Shown here piece after piece: positions 22,912 through 30,758 of a stretch of 64,000 nt of DNA; positions within the stretch are counted from its first letter, which is position 1, and each line of letters begins with the position of its first letter. Origin of the DNA: Panonychus citri (Eukaryota; Arthropoda; Arachnida; Trombidiformes; Tetranychidae); assembly GCF_014898815.1 (NCBI RefSeq), contig NW_026515500.1, positions 682,001 to 746,000 of the forward strand. The letters run 5' to 3'. The notes beneath the pieces are model-generated. The model made no database searches and was not told where the DNA came from. It saw only the letters and a list, made by a program, of their open reading frames with translations. The translations under genes were made by a program, and so were the position numbers.

Positions 22912-23619
22912 ATGTCAAACTACGATTGGAAATCCTGCTTCGATTACCCTATTGACTCATCATTAAAACTCAATCTTGGTATTGGTATTGATAAAAATTC
23001 ATCTCAGCTGGTATGTTCTCGTCTCAGTATGCGGAGGTTTGTGCAGAACTTTCCAACAAGATCAGGTGTAGTTTTATCATCCGCAGATTTGAAAATACTA
23101 TACAACTATTTCAAAGACATTGAAAGAAACAGTGCCGATGCTGAAGTGGTCTACTACAACATGAAGATTAAACACCCATCTCGTGAGGAAATAAAGATAC
23201 AGAAAGGAGAAAATTTACTTTTAATCAATAGATTAACTGCCATTGCTATTAAACAAGTGATTCCTGGATTCGTGATGATTATGGAGAGCCTTAAGGAAGC
23301 TGCGAGTCAGGAGACAATGTTATCAAAATTGATGAAAATTTTCTTACACAGAGTCGTGCAAGATTTCATGGAAAATGCGCCAGCAAAAAAGCCTAAATCT
23401 ATTATACATCGTGTTAAGGATAATATTGATAACTATGCTGCCCAATTCAAGTGTCTCATATGTGAACCTCTCAATTTAGCTCATCTTTTCAAGAGAGAGG
23501 ATTTAGTCGATCTTTGCGAATTGGACATTCTTGGACAAGTTAATGAAGATATACAAGTTACTAAAGATCGTGAATCATGTGCACTTTCCTTTATTGTAAC
23601 TAATTTGATTCGTTCATGA
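22912..23619 (+). CDS. Maverick protein with PC4-like signature (copy 1)
   Basis: 235 residues, intronless. No firm family. Residues about 35-70 (LSMRRFVQNFPTRSG then VVLSSADLKILYNYF) resemble the end of the PC4/Sub1 single-stranded-DNA-binding domain, where a strand is followed by a Lys/Arg-Gly-hydrophobic-Ser-Leu turn and a helix. The rest looks alpha-helical. The adjacent gene shares the core pattern P-T-x-x-G-V-V-L-S-S and similar length, so the two appear to be paralogues. An ATAAATA box at 22861-22867 lies 45 bases before the ATG. PC4 is a transcription coactivator, so a role beside the TBP-like gene is plausible but is inference from a weak match. Confidence 0.5.
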   Translation: MSNYDWKSCFDYPIDSSLKLNLGIGIDKNSSQLVCSRLSMRRFVQNFPTRSGVVLSSADLKILYNYFKDIERNSADAEVVYYNMKIKHPSREEIKIQKGENLLLINRLTAIAIKQVIPGFVMIMESLKEAASQETMLSKLMKIFLHRVVQDFMENAPAKKPKSIIHRVKDNIDNYAAQFKCLICEPLNLAHLFKREDLVDLCELDILGQVNEDIQVTKDRESCALSFIVTNLIRS

Positions 23620-23696
23620 TAATGCGCATATGCTGAAAAAATTGTATAAATAAAGAAACTTTTTCTTTTAATCTTCATTTTCAATAAACGAGTGCA

Positions 23697-24398
23697 ATGG
23701 CTCATCAAGAATGTTTAAAGTATAAATTGAATGAAAATTTTGTTCTGTGGCTTAAAGCTTATTATAATTATGAACTAAAGTGTATGGAAAAGTTTAAACT
23801 GGAAATAAGCTATTGTGTCAATGAAATTCCAACAAATGTCGGGGTGGTTCTCTCTTCCAAAGAGGTCTCTGTTCTTCTAAATTTTTTATTAATTAATGAT
23901 TATGAATTTTGTGAACAGATTGAGTTTGATAGAATGAAAATTCAGAAACTCTGCAATGGATCAATTCGCATAAGCAAGAGTGTTGATTGTATTGATATAC
24001 AGGAGCCGTGTATACAGTCTCTAACAAATATTTTGCCTGCGTACATAAACATAATGGAAATAACAATGCATCCAGAAAACAAAAACTTCATTGTTCTGAA
24101 GCTAATAGCAATTTTTGTTTATACATTTTACAAAGTCAACAAAGATGGTAATGATAACGCGGAATGTGATGTACTCACCCTCTTGTCATTTCTCCGTGAA
24201 AACCGCCAGCAATTTGAACAAAAATTACGGTTTTTCTTCTTTGACCCTCTACATGTGGATTACGTAACAAAAAAATTTACTGATTTGCTGAAACCTGATA
24301 TAATACATTTCATTTCCTACCGTATTGATCATGCTCAAGATGAAGCTACAATAGCACTGTCAAAGATGATAAAACAAATGATACTAAAAGACCAATAG
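23697..24398 (+). CDS. Maverick protein with PC4-like signature (copy 2)
   Basis: 233 residues, intronless, a paralogue of the preceding gene. It shares FKLEISY-x-VNEIPTNVG followed by VVLSSKEVSVLLNF, a hydrophobic central part (ILPAYINIMEI against VIPGFVMIMES) and a comparable C-terminal region (FFDPLHVDYV against CEPLNLAHLF). The shared spacing over the whole length supports tandem duplication followed by strong divergence. A TATAAATA box at 23645-23652 precedes the ATG by 44 bases. Function is unknown; the PC4 resemblance is suggestive only. Confidence 0.5.
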   Translation: MAHQECLKYKLNENFVLWLKAYYNYELKCMEKFKLEISYCVNEIPTNVGVVLSSKEVSVLLNFLLINDYEFCEQIEFDRMKIQKLCNGSIRISKSVDCIDIQEPCIQSLTNILPAYINIMEITMHPENKNFIVLKLIAIFVYTFYKVNKDGNDNAECDVLTLLSFLRENRQQFEQKLRFFFFDPLHVDYVTKKFTDLLKPDIIHFISYRIDHAQDEATIALSKMIKQMILKDQ

Positions 24399-24427
24399 AG
24401 GTCGCCATAATCATTTGTTTCTAGCTG

Positions 24428-24435
24428 TATAAAAG
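24428..24435 (+). promoter_or_regulatory. TATA box before the D-x-Q-G-F gene
   Basis: TATAAAAG, 40 bases before the ATG at 24476. It is one of a series of similarly placed boxes at 20633, 22861, 23645, 25038, 25716 and 28530. Confidence 0.6.
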
Positions 24436-24475
24436 CAGAAGGAAACATCTAAATTAAATCATAATAAGTTTAACA

Positions 24476-25042
24476 ATGGAACATGTTTGTGGTTTTTTTG
24501 ATGTGCAAGGGTTCAACCATGGAGGTGTATTCTATCCAAGAGAAGTGGCCATATTAGGATCAAAATGTGTTTTATCATTATCCGTATATTCTAATGTTGA
24601 TGTGACCCAAGTGACAAGAAGTGAACTCGACTCCATGAAGTATTTGGAACGTGAACACCATGGAATGAAGGCGATTATGATGCCACATCAAGGTGTAACA
24701 ATTCTCGAGCTCAATGAAACATTGAGACACTTTTATAGTGTATCGTGTAGTGAGGATGACTATTTGGTTGCTGTCAAGTCAAAGGAAGCGGAATCCATCT
24801 TGCGAGAGCTTCGTATACCGAGGATAAATATTTTACGACAAGGTGCATCATTCAAAGAGATATCTGCAGGTGATAGATTACCTTGTCACTTACATGCAGT
24901 CAAACGGAGGAGCATACACTGTTCGCTCAACATTGTTATTGCGATGCAAGAATGGTATAATAATAAAGGTTATAAAGGTGCTAGCGGAGTTCATCCTGGA
25001 CTTGGACTAGGTAAAATTTGTAAAGTACAACCAAATGTATAA
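24476..25042 (+). CDS. Maverick-associated D-x-Q-G-F family protein, possible RNase H-fold nuclease
   Basis: 188 residues. The N-terminus has FFDVQGFNHGGVFYPREVAI, a D-x-Q-G-F pattern that I recall from uncharacterised proteins of arthropod Maverick-like elements. A C-terminal block carries Cys and His residues (CHLHAVKRR, HCSLNIVIAMQEWY). An exonuclease-like RNase H fold is a guess from the acidic N-terminal motif; no complete catalytic set is obvious. A TATAAAAG box at 24428-24435 lies 40 bases before the ATG. The stop codon is embedded in a TATAAGAA sequence (25038-25045) that can serve the next gene. Confidence 0.5.
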   Translation: MEHVCGFFDVQGFNHGGVFYPREVAILGSKCVLSLSVYSNVDVTQVTRSELDSMKYLEREHHGMKAIMMPHQGVTILELNETLRHFYSVSCSEDDYLVAVKSKEAESILRELRIPRINILRQGASFKEISAGDRLPCHLHAVKRRSIHCSLNIVIAMQEWYNNKGYKGASGVHPGLGLGKICKVQPNV

Positions 25043-25045
25043 GAA
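25038..25045 (+). promoter_or_regulatory. TATA-like box overlapping a stop codon, before the ATPase gene
   Basis: TATAAGAA, in which TAA at 25040-25042 is the stop of the preceding gene. The ATPase ATG follows 41 bases later. Confidence 0.5.
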
Positions 25046-25086
25046 CTTGTCACTATTAAAAGAGTAACCTTCATACGATAAAAAAA

Positions 25087-25722
25087 ATGCGTCATTTTGT
25101 TTATTTACATCATCCTTTTACTATGATGATAGCTGGACCAACAGGTTCCGGTAAAACTTACTGGGTAAAAAGATTAATTAATAATGCAAATAGATTTTGC
25201 AAACCTCCTCCTGCACGGATAACTTATTGTTATGGAGAATATCAACCTTTATTCTCAACTTTTACAAATACAAATTTTATTCAAGGTATTCCTGATGATA
25301 TTTCACATAATTTCGATGGTAATGAACCACAATGGCTGGTTATAGATGATTTAATGCATGAAGCATCAAAATCTAGAGTTATAAGCGAACTGTTTACTCG
25401 AGGATCTCACCATCGAAACCTATCGGTTATTCTAATTGTTCAGAATTTTTTCATGAAAGGTATCGAGAGTAGAAATATTTCATTAAATACTCATTATTTA
25501 GTTTGTTTCAAAAATCCTCGAGAAAAGCTATTGGCAACTAATATAGCTCGTCAAATGTTTCCAATGCAGATCAAGCAGTTCCAGAAAGTCTATGAAGATG
25601 CTACAAAAGAGCCACATTCGTATATATTTTTTGATCTAAAACCCTTTACGTCTGAGAAACTTAGACTTCTCACAAATGTACTTGGAGAAAAAGAGTACAT
25701 TACTGCATATATCATTATATAA
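25087..25722 (+). CDS. Genome-packaging ATPase, A32/FtsK-HerA type
   Basis: 211 residues. Walker A is AGPTGSGKT at residues 16-24 and Walker B is WLVIDDL, with the acidic pair at about 87-88. A likely sensor-type motif (VILIVQNFF) follows. These identify the packaging ATPase of Mavericks, virophages and adintoviruses, which pumps genomic DNA into the capsid. The size is at the compact end of the family and no residue of the motifs is missing. It lies upstream of the integrase and capsid genes in the same direction. The final TATATAA, including its stop, forms a TATA-like box for the gene that follows. Confidence 0.92.
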   Translation: MRHFVYLHHPFTMMIAGPTGSGKTYWVKRLINNANRFCKPPPARITYCYGEYQPLFSTFTNTNFIQGIPDDISHNFDGNEPQWLVIDDLMHEASKSRVISELFTRGSHHRNLSVILIVQNFFMKGIESRNISLNTHYLVCFKNPREKLLATNIARQMFPMQIKQFQKVYEDATKEPHSYIFFDLKPFTSEKLRLLTNVLGEKEYITAYIII

Positions 25723-25723
25723 G
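25716..25723 (+). promoter_or_regulatory. TATA-like box overlapping a stop codon, before the small basic protein gene
   Basis: TATATAAG, in which TAA at 25720-25722 ends the ATPase gene. The next ATG is 30 bases downstream at 25754. Confidence 0.5.
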
Positions 25724-25753
25724 AAAATAATATCAGTAAGGATTAATTCAAAG

Positions 25754-26101
25754 ATGAGTGTTGAATATTGCATTAAATGTTTGCCATGGTTACGCAAATT
25801 GTGTAAGGCAAAAAACGTTGAAGAGAGAAAAAAAGTTTTCGCTAATGGACCACGGAATTTGATAAAAGTTATTAATTGTATCATTAAAAATTTACTATCT
25901 GGTAAAATTGCTGTTTCGGGTAGAAGAAAAATAAAATTAAAAAGGTATAAGAATTTTTTACGCAGATTTGCTATGTCAAAACATTCAAATTCTGTACAAC
26001 AAAAGATTCTGATAAAACAGAAAGGAGGATTTTTACAGAGTTTACTCATACCAGTTATTAGTGTATTAGCTTCATCTCTGATTGAGAAAGTTTTTAAATG
26101 A
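25754..26101 (+). CDS. Small basic Maverick protein with hydrophobic C-terminus
   Basis: 115 residues from the ATG at 25754; an in-frame extension upstream overlaps the ATPase gene and lacks an ATG. The N-terminal two thirds are rich in Lys and Arg. The end reads KGGFLQSLLIPVISVLASSL, a Gly-Gly plus amphipathic or hydrophobic tail. Similar tails occur in small capsid-associated proteins of adenoviruses and Mavericks (pX/pVI type), so a minor virion or membrane-active role is possible. The stop overlaps the next start as ATGA. Not assigned to a named family. Confidence 0.6.
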   Translation: MSVEYCIKCLPWLRKLCKAKNVEERKKVFANGPRNLIKVINCIIKNLLSGKIAVSGRRKIKLKRYKNFLRRFAMSKHSNSVQQKILIKQKGGFLQSLLIPVISVLASSLIEKVFK

Positions 26102-26643
26102 ATGTATTCAAGCGAATGATATTGCTTCCAGAAGATCAGTTCAATAGGTTAATGAATAAAAAAGAAACAACAACAACCAACATAATTAATGCTGATCTTG
26201 AACCAGATCTTAAAGTAAAGTTGGTAAATGAAATAGATCATATGAAATCAGAACCAACAGAGATAAAACCAAACCTGGCTGTTCATGATACAAGTAAAAC
26301 ATTCAATTTGACTGCACCTGATAATGGTTTAGAAATAAAAAACAATGAAAATAAAGAAGACGAGGATGATAGATTGATTCTCGCGTTGAGAAATATCGAT
26401 GATTTGATCTCTCCTGATGGCATGGTGCTTACAAAAAAAGGGAAAAAGATAAAAGGAAGTGATATAAATAATGTGATTTCTTTTCTTAACAAACCACATT
26501 CTCGTTCATACCCTACTGCAACTATCCGTGTATTGAAAGCTATAAAAGAAAACAACCGTGATATAGCACATTTAATTCGTAATAAGAAAGCAAAGAACAG
26601 TATAGTAAAGTTGACATGGAACGATCTAAAGACGACATCTTGA
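26098..26643 (+). CDS. Conserved Maverick protein of unknown function (R-M-x-L-L-P-E type)
   Basis: 181 residues. It begins with the motif FKRMILLPEDQFNRL, which I recall at the start of uncharacterised arthropod Maverick proteins. The middle is acidic and low complexity. The C-terminal part (about 115-180) is basic, with GMVLTKKGKKIKGSDI and a conserved-looking helical segment, and could bind nucleic acid. It is coupled by an ATGA overlap to the gene before and overlaps the integrase start by 28 bases, so the three genes are tightly packed. Confidence 0.65.
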   Translation: MNVFKRMILLPEDQFNRLMNKKETTTTNIINADLEPDLKVKLVNEIDHMKSEPTEIKPNLAVHDTSKTFNLTAPDNGLEIKNNENKEDEDDRLILALRNIDDLISPDGMVLTKKGKKIKGSDINNVISFLNKPHSRSYPTATIRVLKAIKENNRDIAHLIRNKKAKNSIVKLTWNDLKTTS

Positions 26644-27707
26644 AAGAAATTTATTATGATCCGAAATCACCAGGATCTCTAGGTGGATTAAAAAGGCTGT
26701 ATAATCATGTGTCATCATTGTATCCTGAGATAAAGTATAAAGATGTCGCTCAATGGCTAACACAACAGAACACTCATTCTTTATTCAAACAAACCAGAAA
26801 AAGGTTTCTTCGTGTTCCAATTTTAGTTGATTTCATAGACGAACAATGGCAAGCTGATTTATTAGATATGACATGGCTTGCTAAGGAAAATAATGGATAC
26901 AAATACATAATGGTTGTAGTAGATGTACTAAGTCGTTATGCTTGGACAGTTCCTCTTCATGATAAGTCTGCAAGCTCAATTACTAATGCATTCAAGAGTA
27001 TTTTTAATAAAGGTCGTAAACCTAAGAAACTACAAACTGATCAAGGAAAAGAGTTTATCAATTCCAATGTGAAGCTTTTAATGGATAGTTATGGTATAAA
27101 TCATTTTAAAGCTACTGATGGATTGATAAAATGTGCCATTGCTGAAAGATTCAATAGAACTTTAAGAAGTAGAATCTATCGATATTTACATGCAAATAAC
27201 ACCAATCATTACATTAATGCACTTGATGATATAGTAGCAAGCTACAATAATTCTTTTCACAGGACAATTGGTATGAAACCAAATGAAGTAAACTCAAGTA
27301 ACACCACACTTGCAATAGTTAATATAAGAAAAACACATATTAAGTCCACATCAAAAGTTAAACCGCTTAGTGTTGGTGATTTTGTAAGAATAACAAGAGA
27401 GAAAGGTGTTTTTGAAAAGGGTTCAACAAACAATTGGTCAGAAGAGGTATTTAAAGTTATTAAAGTCAAAAAGACTCCTCAAGGTTACATTTACAAACTT
27501 GAAGACCTTGATGGTGAAGATATTACATCGATTTTTTATCACTGGGAGATTCAACGAACTGATAAACCAGACTTATTGGATATTAAAATATTAAAGACTA
27601 GAAAAAACCCAAAAACTAAAAAGACTGAGTATTTTGTCAAGTGGATCTCATACCCAGAAAAGTTCAATAGCTGGATCCCAGCTGAGAATGTTGAAAAACG
27701 CAAGTGA
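26616..27707 (+). CDS. Retrovirus-like DDE integrase with C-terminal chromodomain
   Basis: 363 residues. The catalytic acids of the rve core are visible: D81 in WQADLLDM, D142 in LQTDQGKEF and E177 in IAERFNRTL, giving the expected D,D(35)E-like spacing. An SH3-like C-terminal domain follows (about 250-310). The last 45 residues contain EYFVKWISY and NSWIPAENV, a chromodomain, which can direct insertion by binding modified histones. This enzyme inserts Maverick DNA into the host genome. It overlaps its upstream neighbour by 28 bases and its downstream neighbour by 20 bases. No stop or frameshift interrupts it, so the element may be recent. Confidence 0.93.
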   Translation: MERSKDDILKEIYYDPKSPGSLGGLKRLYNHVSSLYPEIKYKDVAQWLTQQNTHSLFKQTRKRFLRVPILVDFIDEQWQADLLDMTWLAKENNGYKYIMVVVDVLSRYAWTVPLHDKSASSITNAFKSIFNKGRKPKKLQTDQGKEFINSNVKLLMDSYGINHFKATDGLIKCAIAERFNRTLRSRIYRYLHANNTNHYINALDDIVASYNNSFHRTIGMKPNEVNSSNTTLAIVNIRKTHIKSTSKVKPLSVGDFVRITREKGVFEKGSTNNWSEEVFKVIKVKKTPQGYIYKLEDLDGEDITSIFYHWEIQRTDKPDLLDIKILKTRKNPKTKKTEYFVKWISYPEKFNSWIPAENVEKRK

Positions 27708-28536
27708 ATATTTTATAGATGTTGTAAGTAATGCATCTATGCAAATTTACCCTAATAACACTCTTTCGAATTTCATGAATAAACTGCCACAACCTTTATC
27801 ATTAAATGGAGAATGGGTTGTAGGTGTTCAGGAAGTTTTCTACCCGCTGAATTTCAAAACAGAAAGTAAAACTGTGAGTTTCACCATTATATATCAAGAT
27901 CATAAAACAGGAGATAAAATTACAGGAGCAAACTCTTCAATTTTATTCAATGAGCGTGACACTGTAAACAGTATTTTACAGAAAATTAATGAGGAAATTG
28001 TAAAACTTTTTCTCAAAGATGAAGGTGAACAGTCAGAAGAATTCATAAAAGCAGCTGAACCACCAAGACTTTATTTAGAAAATGATAAAGTTGTAGTAGC
28101 AAGAGGAATGTCTGCTGCTGCAATAATGATCCCAGTATTTCATAGTAAATATTTTTATCGTTTAATAGGGTTTCATGAATATGACTATAATAGGCAATTT
28201 CTTGCAGTGTTAGCCTCACAAGCAATCGCGTGTAGAGCACAAACTACTTATGATTTCAGAATAAAGTCACATCTTCTATTCATTTATACTGATATCATTC
28301 ATGAACATTTCGTTGGTGATACAAATGCTCGGGTTTTAAGAGTAGTACCCCTTTTAAGAGACAAAAATGATAATCTGGGTCATATCTTTTATAACAAGCC
28401 TAACTATCTACCTGTCAGATTAACACATTTAGATAATATAACGATCAGTTTACGTGATGAAAATGGAAATATGTTACAATTCATAGATGGAAGAGTACAC
28501 ATTAGTTTACACTTTAAAAGAAAAGAAACTATATAA
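27688..28536 (+). CDS. Probable minor capsid (penton-like) protein
   Basis: 282 residues from the ATG at 27688; the longer frame from 27634 lies wholly inside the integrase gene and lacks an ATG. The N-terminal motif YFIDVVSNASMQIYPNNTLS, followed by a segment on a Leu/Phe/Tyr-rich fold (GEWVVGVQEVFYP), matches what I recall of a conserved Maverick virion protein encoded next to the major capsid gene. A single jelly-roll penton role is inferred from position and pattern. The stop codon lies inside TATATAAG (28530-28537), which can serve as the promoter element of the next gene. Confidence 0.6.
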   Translation: MLKNASEYFIDVVSNASMQIYPNNTLSNFMNKLPQPLSLNGEWVVGVQEVFYPLNFKTESKTVSFTIIYQDHKTGDKITGANSSILFNERDTVNSILQKINEEIVKLFLKDEGEQSEEFIKAAEPPRLYLENDKVVVARGMSAAAIMIPVFHSKYFYRLIGFHEYDYNRQFLAVLASQAIACRAQTTYDFRIKSHLLFIYTDIIHEHFVGDTNARVLRVVPLLRDKNDNLGHIFYNKPNYLPVRLTHLDNITISLRDENGNMLQFIDGRVHISLHFKRKETI

Positions 28537-28537
28537 G
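28530..28537 (+). promoter_or_regulatory. TATA-like box overlapping a stop codon, before the basic capsid-associated gene
   Basis: TATATAAG, in which TAA at 28534-28536 ends the minor capsid gene. The next ATG is 42 bases downstream at 28580. Confidence 0.5.
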
Positions 28538-28579
28538 AAGTAACTCAGTGAATTTTTGGAACTAGTAGTTAACATAAGA

Positions 28580-29056
28580 ATGGATCGTAAAGTTTATTGT
28601 GCATGCGACAGTGATTTTACAAGTCACTTCAAGCAACAAGCAGGAAAGGGTTTCGACGATATAACAATCTACCGAGGTCAGCCTTATCAGAGAGGTTATG
28701 GGTTTGGTAGCATATTCAGAAGAATTGGCATTCCGATTTTGAAGTTTTTTGGAAAGGAATTATTAAAGACTGGAATAAATGTAGGTAAAGATGTTCTAGA
28801 TGATAAAAAGTTTAAGGAAGCTTTGAAAACTAGAGGAAAAGAAGGTATAAGATCTGCAGCTAAGCGTGGGTTATCAGAAATCGAATCAGCTTTTGATCAA
28901 CAAGGATCAGGTTTCAAGAGTAAGAAAAAAAAGATTACAAGAAAGAGAAAACAAAAGAAAAAGAAGCAAAAAGTTGTTAAAAAACGGTATAAGAAATCTA
29001 AATCTAAATCTAAACCTAAACAAAAAAGTAAAAAGAGAAAAGATATTTTTGAATAA
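28580..29056 (+). CDS. Basic capsid-associated protein, adenovirus pVI/pVII-like
   Basis: 158 residues from the ATG at 28580, 43 bases after a TATATAAG box. The N-terminal part has a conserved-looking IYRGQPYQRGYGFGSIF, then an amphipathic helix (FRRIGIPILKFFGKELL) and a Gly/Ala/Lys region (KRGLSEIESAF). The last 50 residues are almost entirely Lys, Arg, Gln and Ser, as in viral DNA-condensing core proteins. Position just before the major capsid gene fits a minor capsid or core protein. Functional assignment is by analogy. Confidence 0.65.
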   Translation: MDRKVYCACDSDFTSHFKQQAGKGFDDITIYRGQPYQRGYGFGSIFRRIGIPILKFFGKELLKTGINVGKDVLDDKKFKEALKTRGKEGIRSAAKRGLSEIESAFDQQGSGFKSKKKKITRKRKQKKKKQKVVKKRYKKSKSKSKPKQKSKKRKDIFE

Positions 29057-29062
29057 ATAGAA

Positions 29063-30301
29063 ATGGAGTATCTCCATTCATCCTCTATTCCGGTCAGTAA
29101 ATCTGAACTCGAAGTCTTTGCTATACCGCCAACACAAACAGCAATTGATTCATCTTATGAAGTAGAATATCGACCTAATGCAAGTCTTGACAATGGTGCG
29201 AGTTTCGAAATCAATGTTCCAGCTAGTGATGATTTCACAGATCTACAAGCAACTATGTTGCACTTGTTAGTTTCAGTTACAACTGAAGATGGCAAACCTA
29301 TCGGAGAAGTAAACAAAGTCAGGCCAGTTGCTAATTTTGCAAACGCTATATTTGAACAAATTGATTTATTTTTGGGCAGTATAAACACATCACCAGCCAA
29401 CAACATGTACCATTATCAAGCACTATTAGAAGATGAACTCTTCCGATTCCCAACAGCAGCAGATACAGGGAGAATGGAAATCGCAGATGAAGATCGAATT
29501 AAAAATAAAAATTTTGATTTGTTTTTTCGCTTGCATTTGCCACTTTGTGAACAAGATAAATTGATTATGAGTGCTGTTCCGATTGCATTCAGATTCACGA
29601 AAAGCTCTGATGGATTCGCACTGGTTAGATCAGACGATAAAAAATACAAAATTAAAATAAACTATGTAAGTCTTCACATCAAGAGAGTCAAACTATTCCC
29701 TGATGCTGCTCTTAGTGTGATTAAGGGTTTAGAAACAGCACCCGCAAAATATTTTATTACGAGAAATGAAACACGTTGCTTTACTATTGGACCTAACCTA
29801 AGCGCTGCTGCAGTGGAAAATGTATTCAGTGGTATATTACCACGGAGAGTTATTATCGGGTTTGTTGATGAAGCTGCATTCAGTGGGTCATATGACGATG
29901 ATCCATTCATCTTCAAGAATTATAATATAAACTTTTTAGCTTTATATGTTGATGGAAATATGATACCCAGTATCCCTTATACTCCCAACTTTACTGAAGG
30001 ATTTTGCATGAGAGAATTTGTCAATCTTTATCGTTTCATGAATCAAGATGAGGGTCATCCGCAGATGCAGATAACTTACGATCAATTTAAAGAAAATAGA
30101 ACACTTTTCGCTTTTGATTTATCACCTGATGGATCTATTGGGGCTGAGAACGGTACACTATCTTTAATAAGAAGAGGTATTATAAGACTTCAAGTAAAGT
30201 TTTCGAGATCTATCGCACAACCTATCAAAGCAATCATATTTGGACAATTTGACAATCTCATAACTATCGATGAAAATAGAACTGTTACATTAGACTATTG
30301 A
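29063..30301 (+). CDS. Major capsid protein of the Maverick (F54H12.2-like)
   Basis: 412 residues, intact. It matches the family usually annotated as uncharacterised protein F54H12.2-like in animal genomes, now understood as the double-jelly-roll capsid protein of Mavericks and adintoviruses. Seen features are the early YEVEYRPNASLD segment, LQATMLHLLVSV, the conserved NMYHYQALLEDELF and the C-terminal IIFGQFDNLITID. It begins only six bases after its upstream neighbour and ends one base before the protease start. It would form the hexagonal capsomers of a virion. Confidence 0.88.
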   Translation: MEYLHSSSIPVSKSELEVFAIPPTQTAIDSSYEVEYRPNASLDNGASFEINVPASDDFTDLQATMLHLLVSVTTEDGKPIGEVNKVRPVANFANAIFEQIDLFLGSINTSPANNMYHYQALLEDELFRFPTAADTGRMEIADEDRIKNKNFDLFFRLHLPLCEQDKLIMSAVPIAFRFTKSSDGFALVRSDDKKYKIKINYVSLHIKRVKLFPDAALSVIKGLETAPAKYFITRNETRCFTIGPNLSAAAVENVFSGILPRRVIIGFVDEAAFSGSYDDDPFIFKNYNINFLALYVDGNMIPSIPYTPNFTEGFCMREFVNLYRFMNQDEGHPQMQITYDQFKENRTLFAFDLSPDGSIGAENGTLSLIRRGIIRLQVKFSRSIAQPIKAIIFGQFDNLITIDENRTVTLDY

Positions 30302-30302
30302 G

Positions 30303-30758
30303 ATGCTTACTACAACTGATATAATTAAACTTTTAAGTCGTATAGTTCACTTTCAAGGTGTATTCCCAATTGACTGTTTACCAAGATTTGTTAAAGTACC
30401 AGCTTCACTTGTTGTGAACTTGGATCCTCATTATATGGATGGTAGTCACTGGGTTGCAATATATATTGATAATAAAAGAAACGCACATTATTTTGACTCA
30501 TTCGGTCGACAGCCTATGAGTCATATTCTTTCTTTTATCGAAAAGAACTCGAGAGGATATACATATAACAAAATAAAATTTCAAGCGAATGAATCAATTG
30601 CATGTGGTTATTTTTGTATTTTATTCATAATAATGGCAAATAATCAAAAAAAGTTTTATAAAATGATGAAAAAATGTTTACATATTGAGAATGAAATGTT
30701 AGTGTATTATTATATAAGAAAATTATTTTGTAAGAACATGACCAAATGCATACGATGA
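30303..30758 (+). CDS. Adenain-like cysteine protease
   Basis: 151 residues. A catalytic set of the Ulp1/adenain clan is visible: H49 in GSHWVAIY, D65 in HYFDSFGR, Q94 and the nucleophile C101 in ACGYFC, with Q and C seven residues apart as in adenovirus protease. It would mature capsid proteins. It starts directly after the major capsid stop. Its last 36 bases overlap the 3' end of the polymerase gene on the opposite strand, marking the convergence point of the element's two transcription directions. Confidence 0.9.
   Translation: MLTTTDIIKLLSRIVHFQGVFPIDCLPRFVKVPASLVVNLDPHYMDGSHWVAIYIDNKRNAHYFDSFGRQPMSHILSFIEKNSRGYTYNKIKFQANESIACGYFCILFIIMANNQKKFYKMMKKCLHIENEMLVYYYIRKLFCKNMTKCIR

Noticed and set aside
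27634..27687. Upstream extension of the minor capsid frame
   Set aside because: Lies wholly inside the integrase gene without an ATG; the ATG at 27688 gives the conserved N-terminus.
30711..30718. TATATAAG inside the protease gene as a further promoter
   Set aside because: No rightward gene follows it; probably chance in AT-rich coding sequence.
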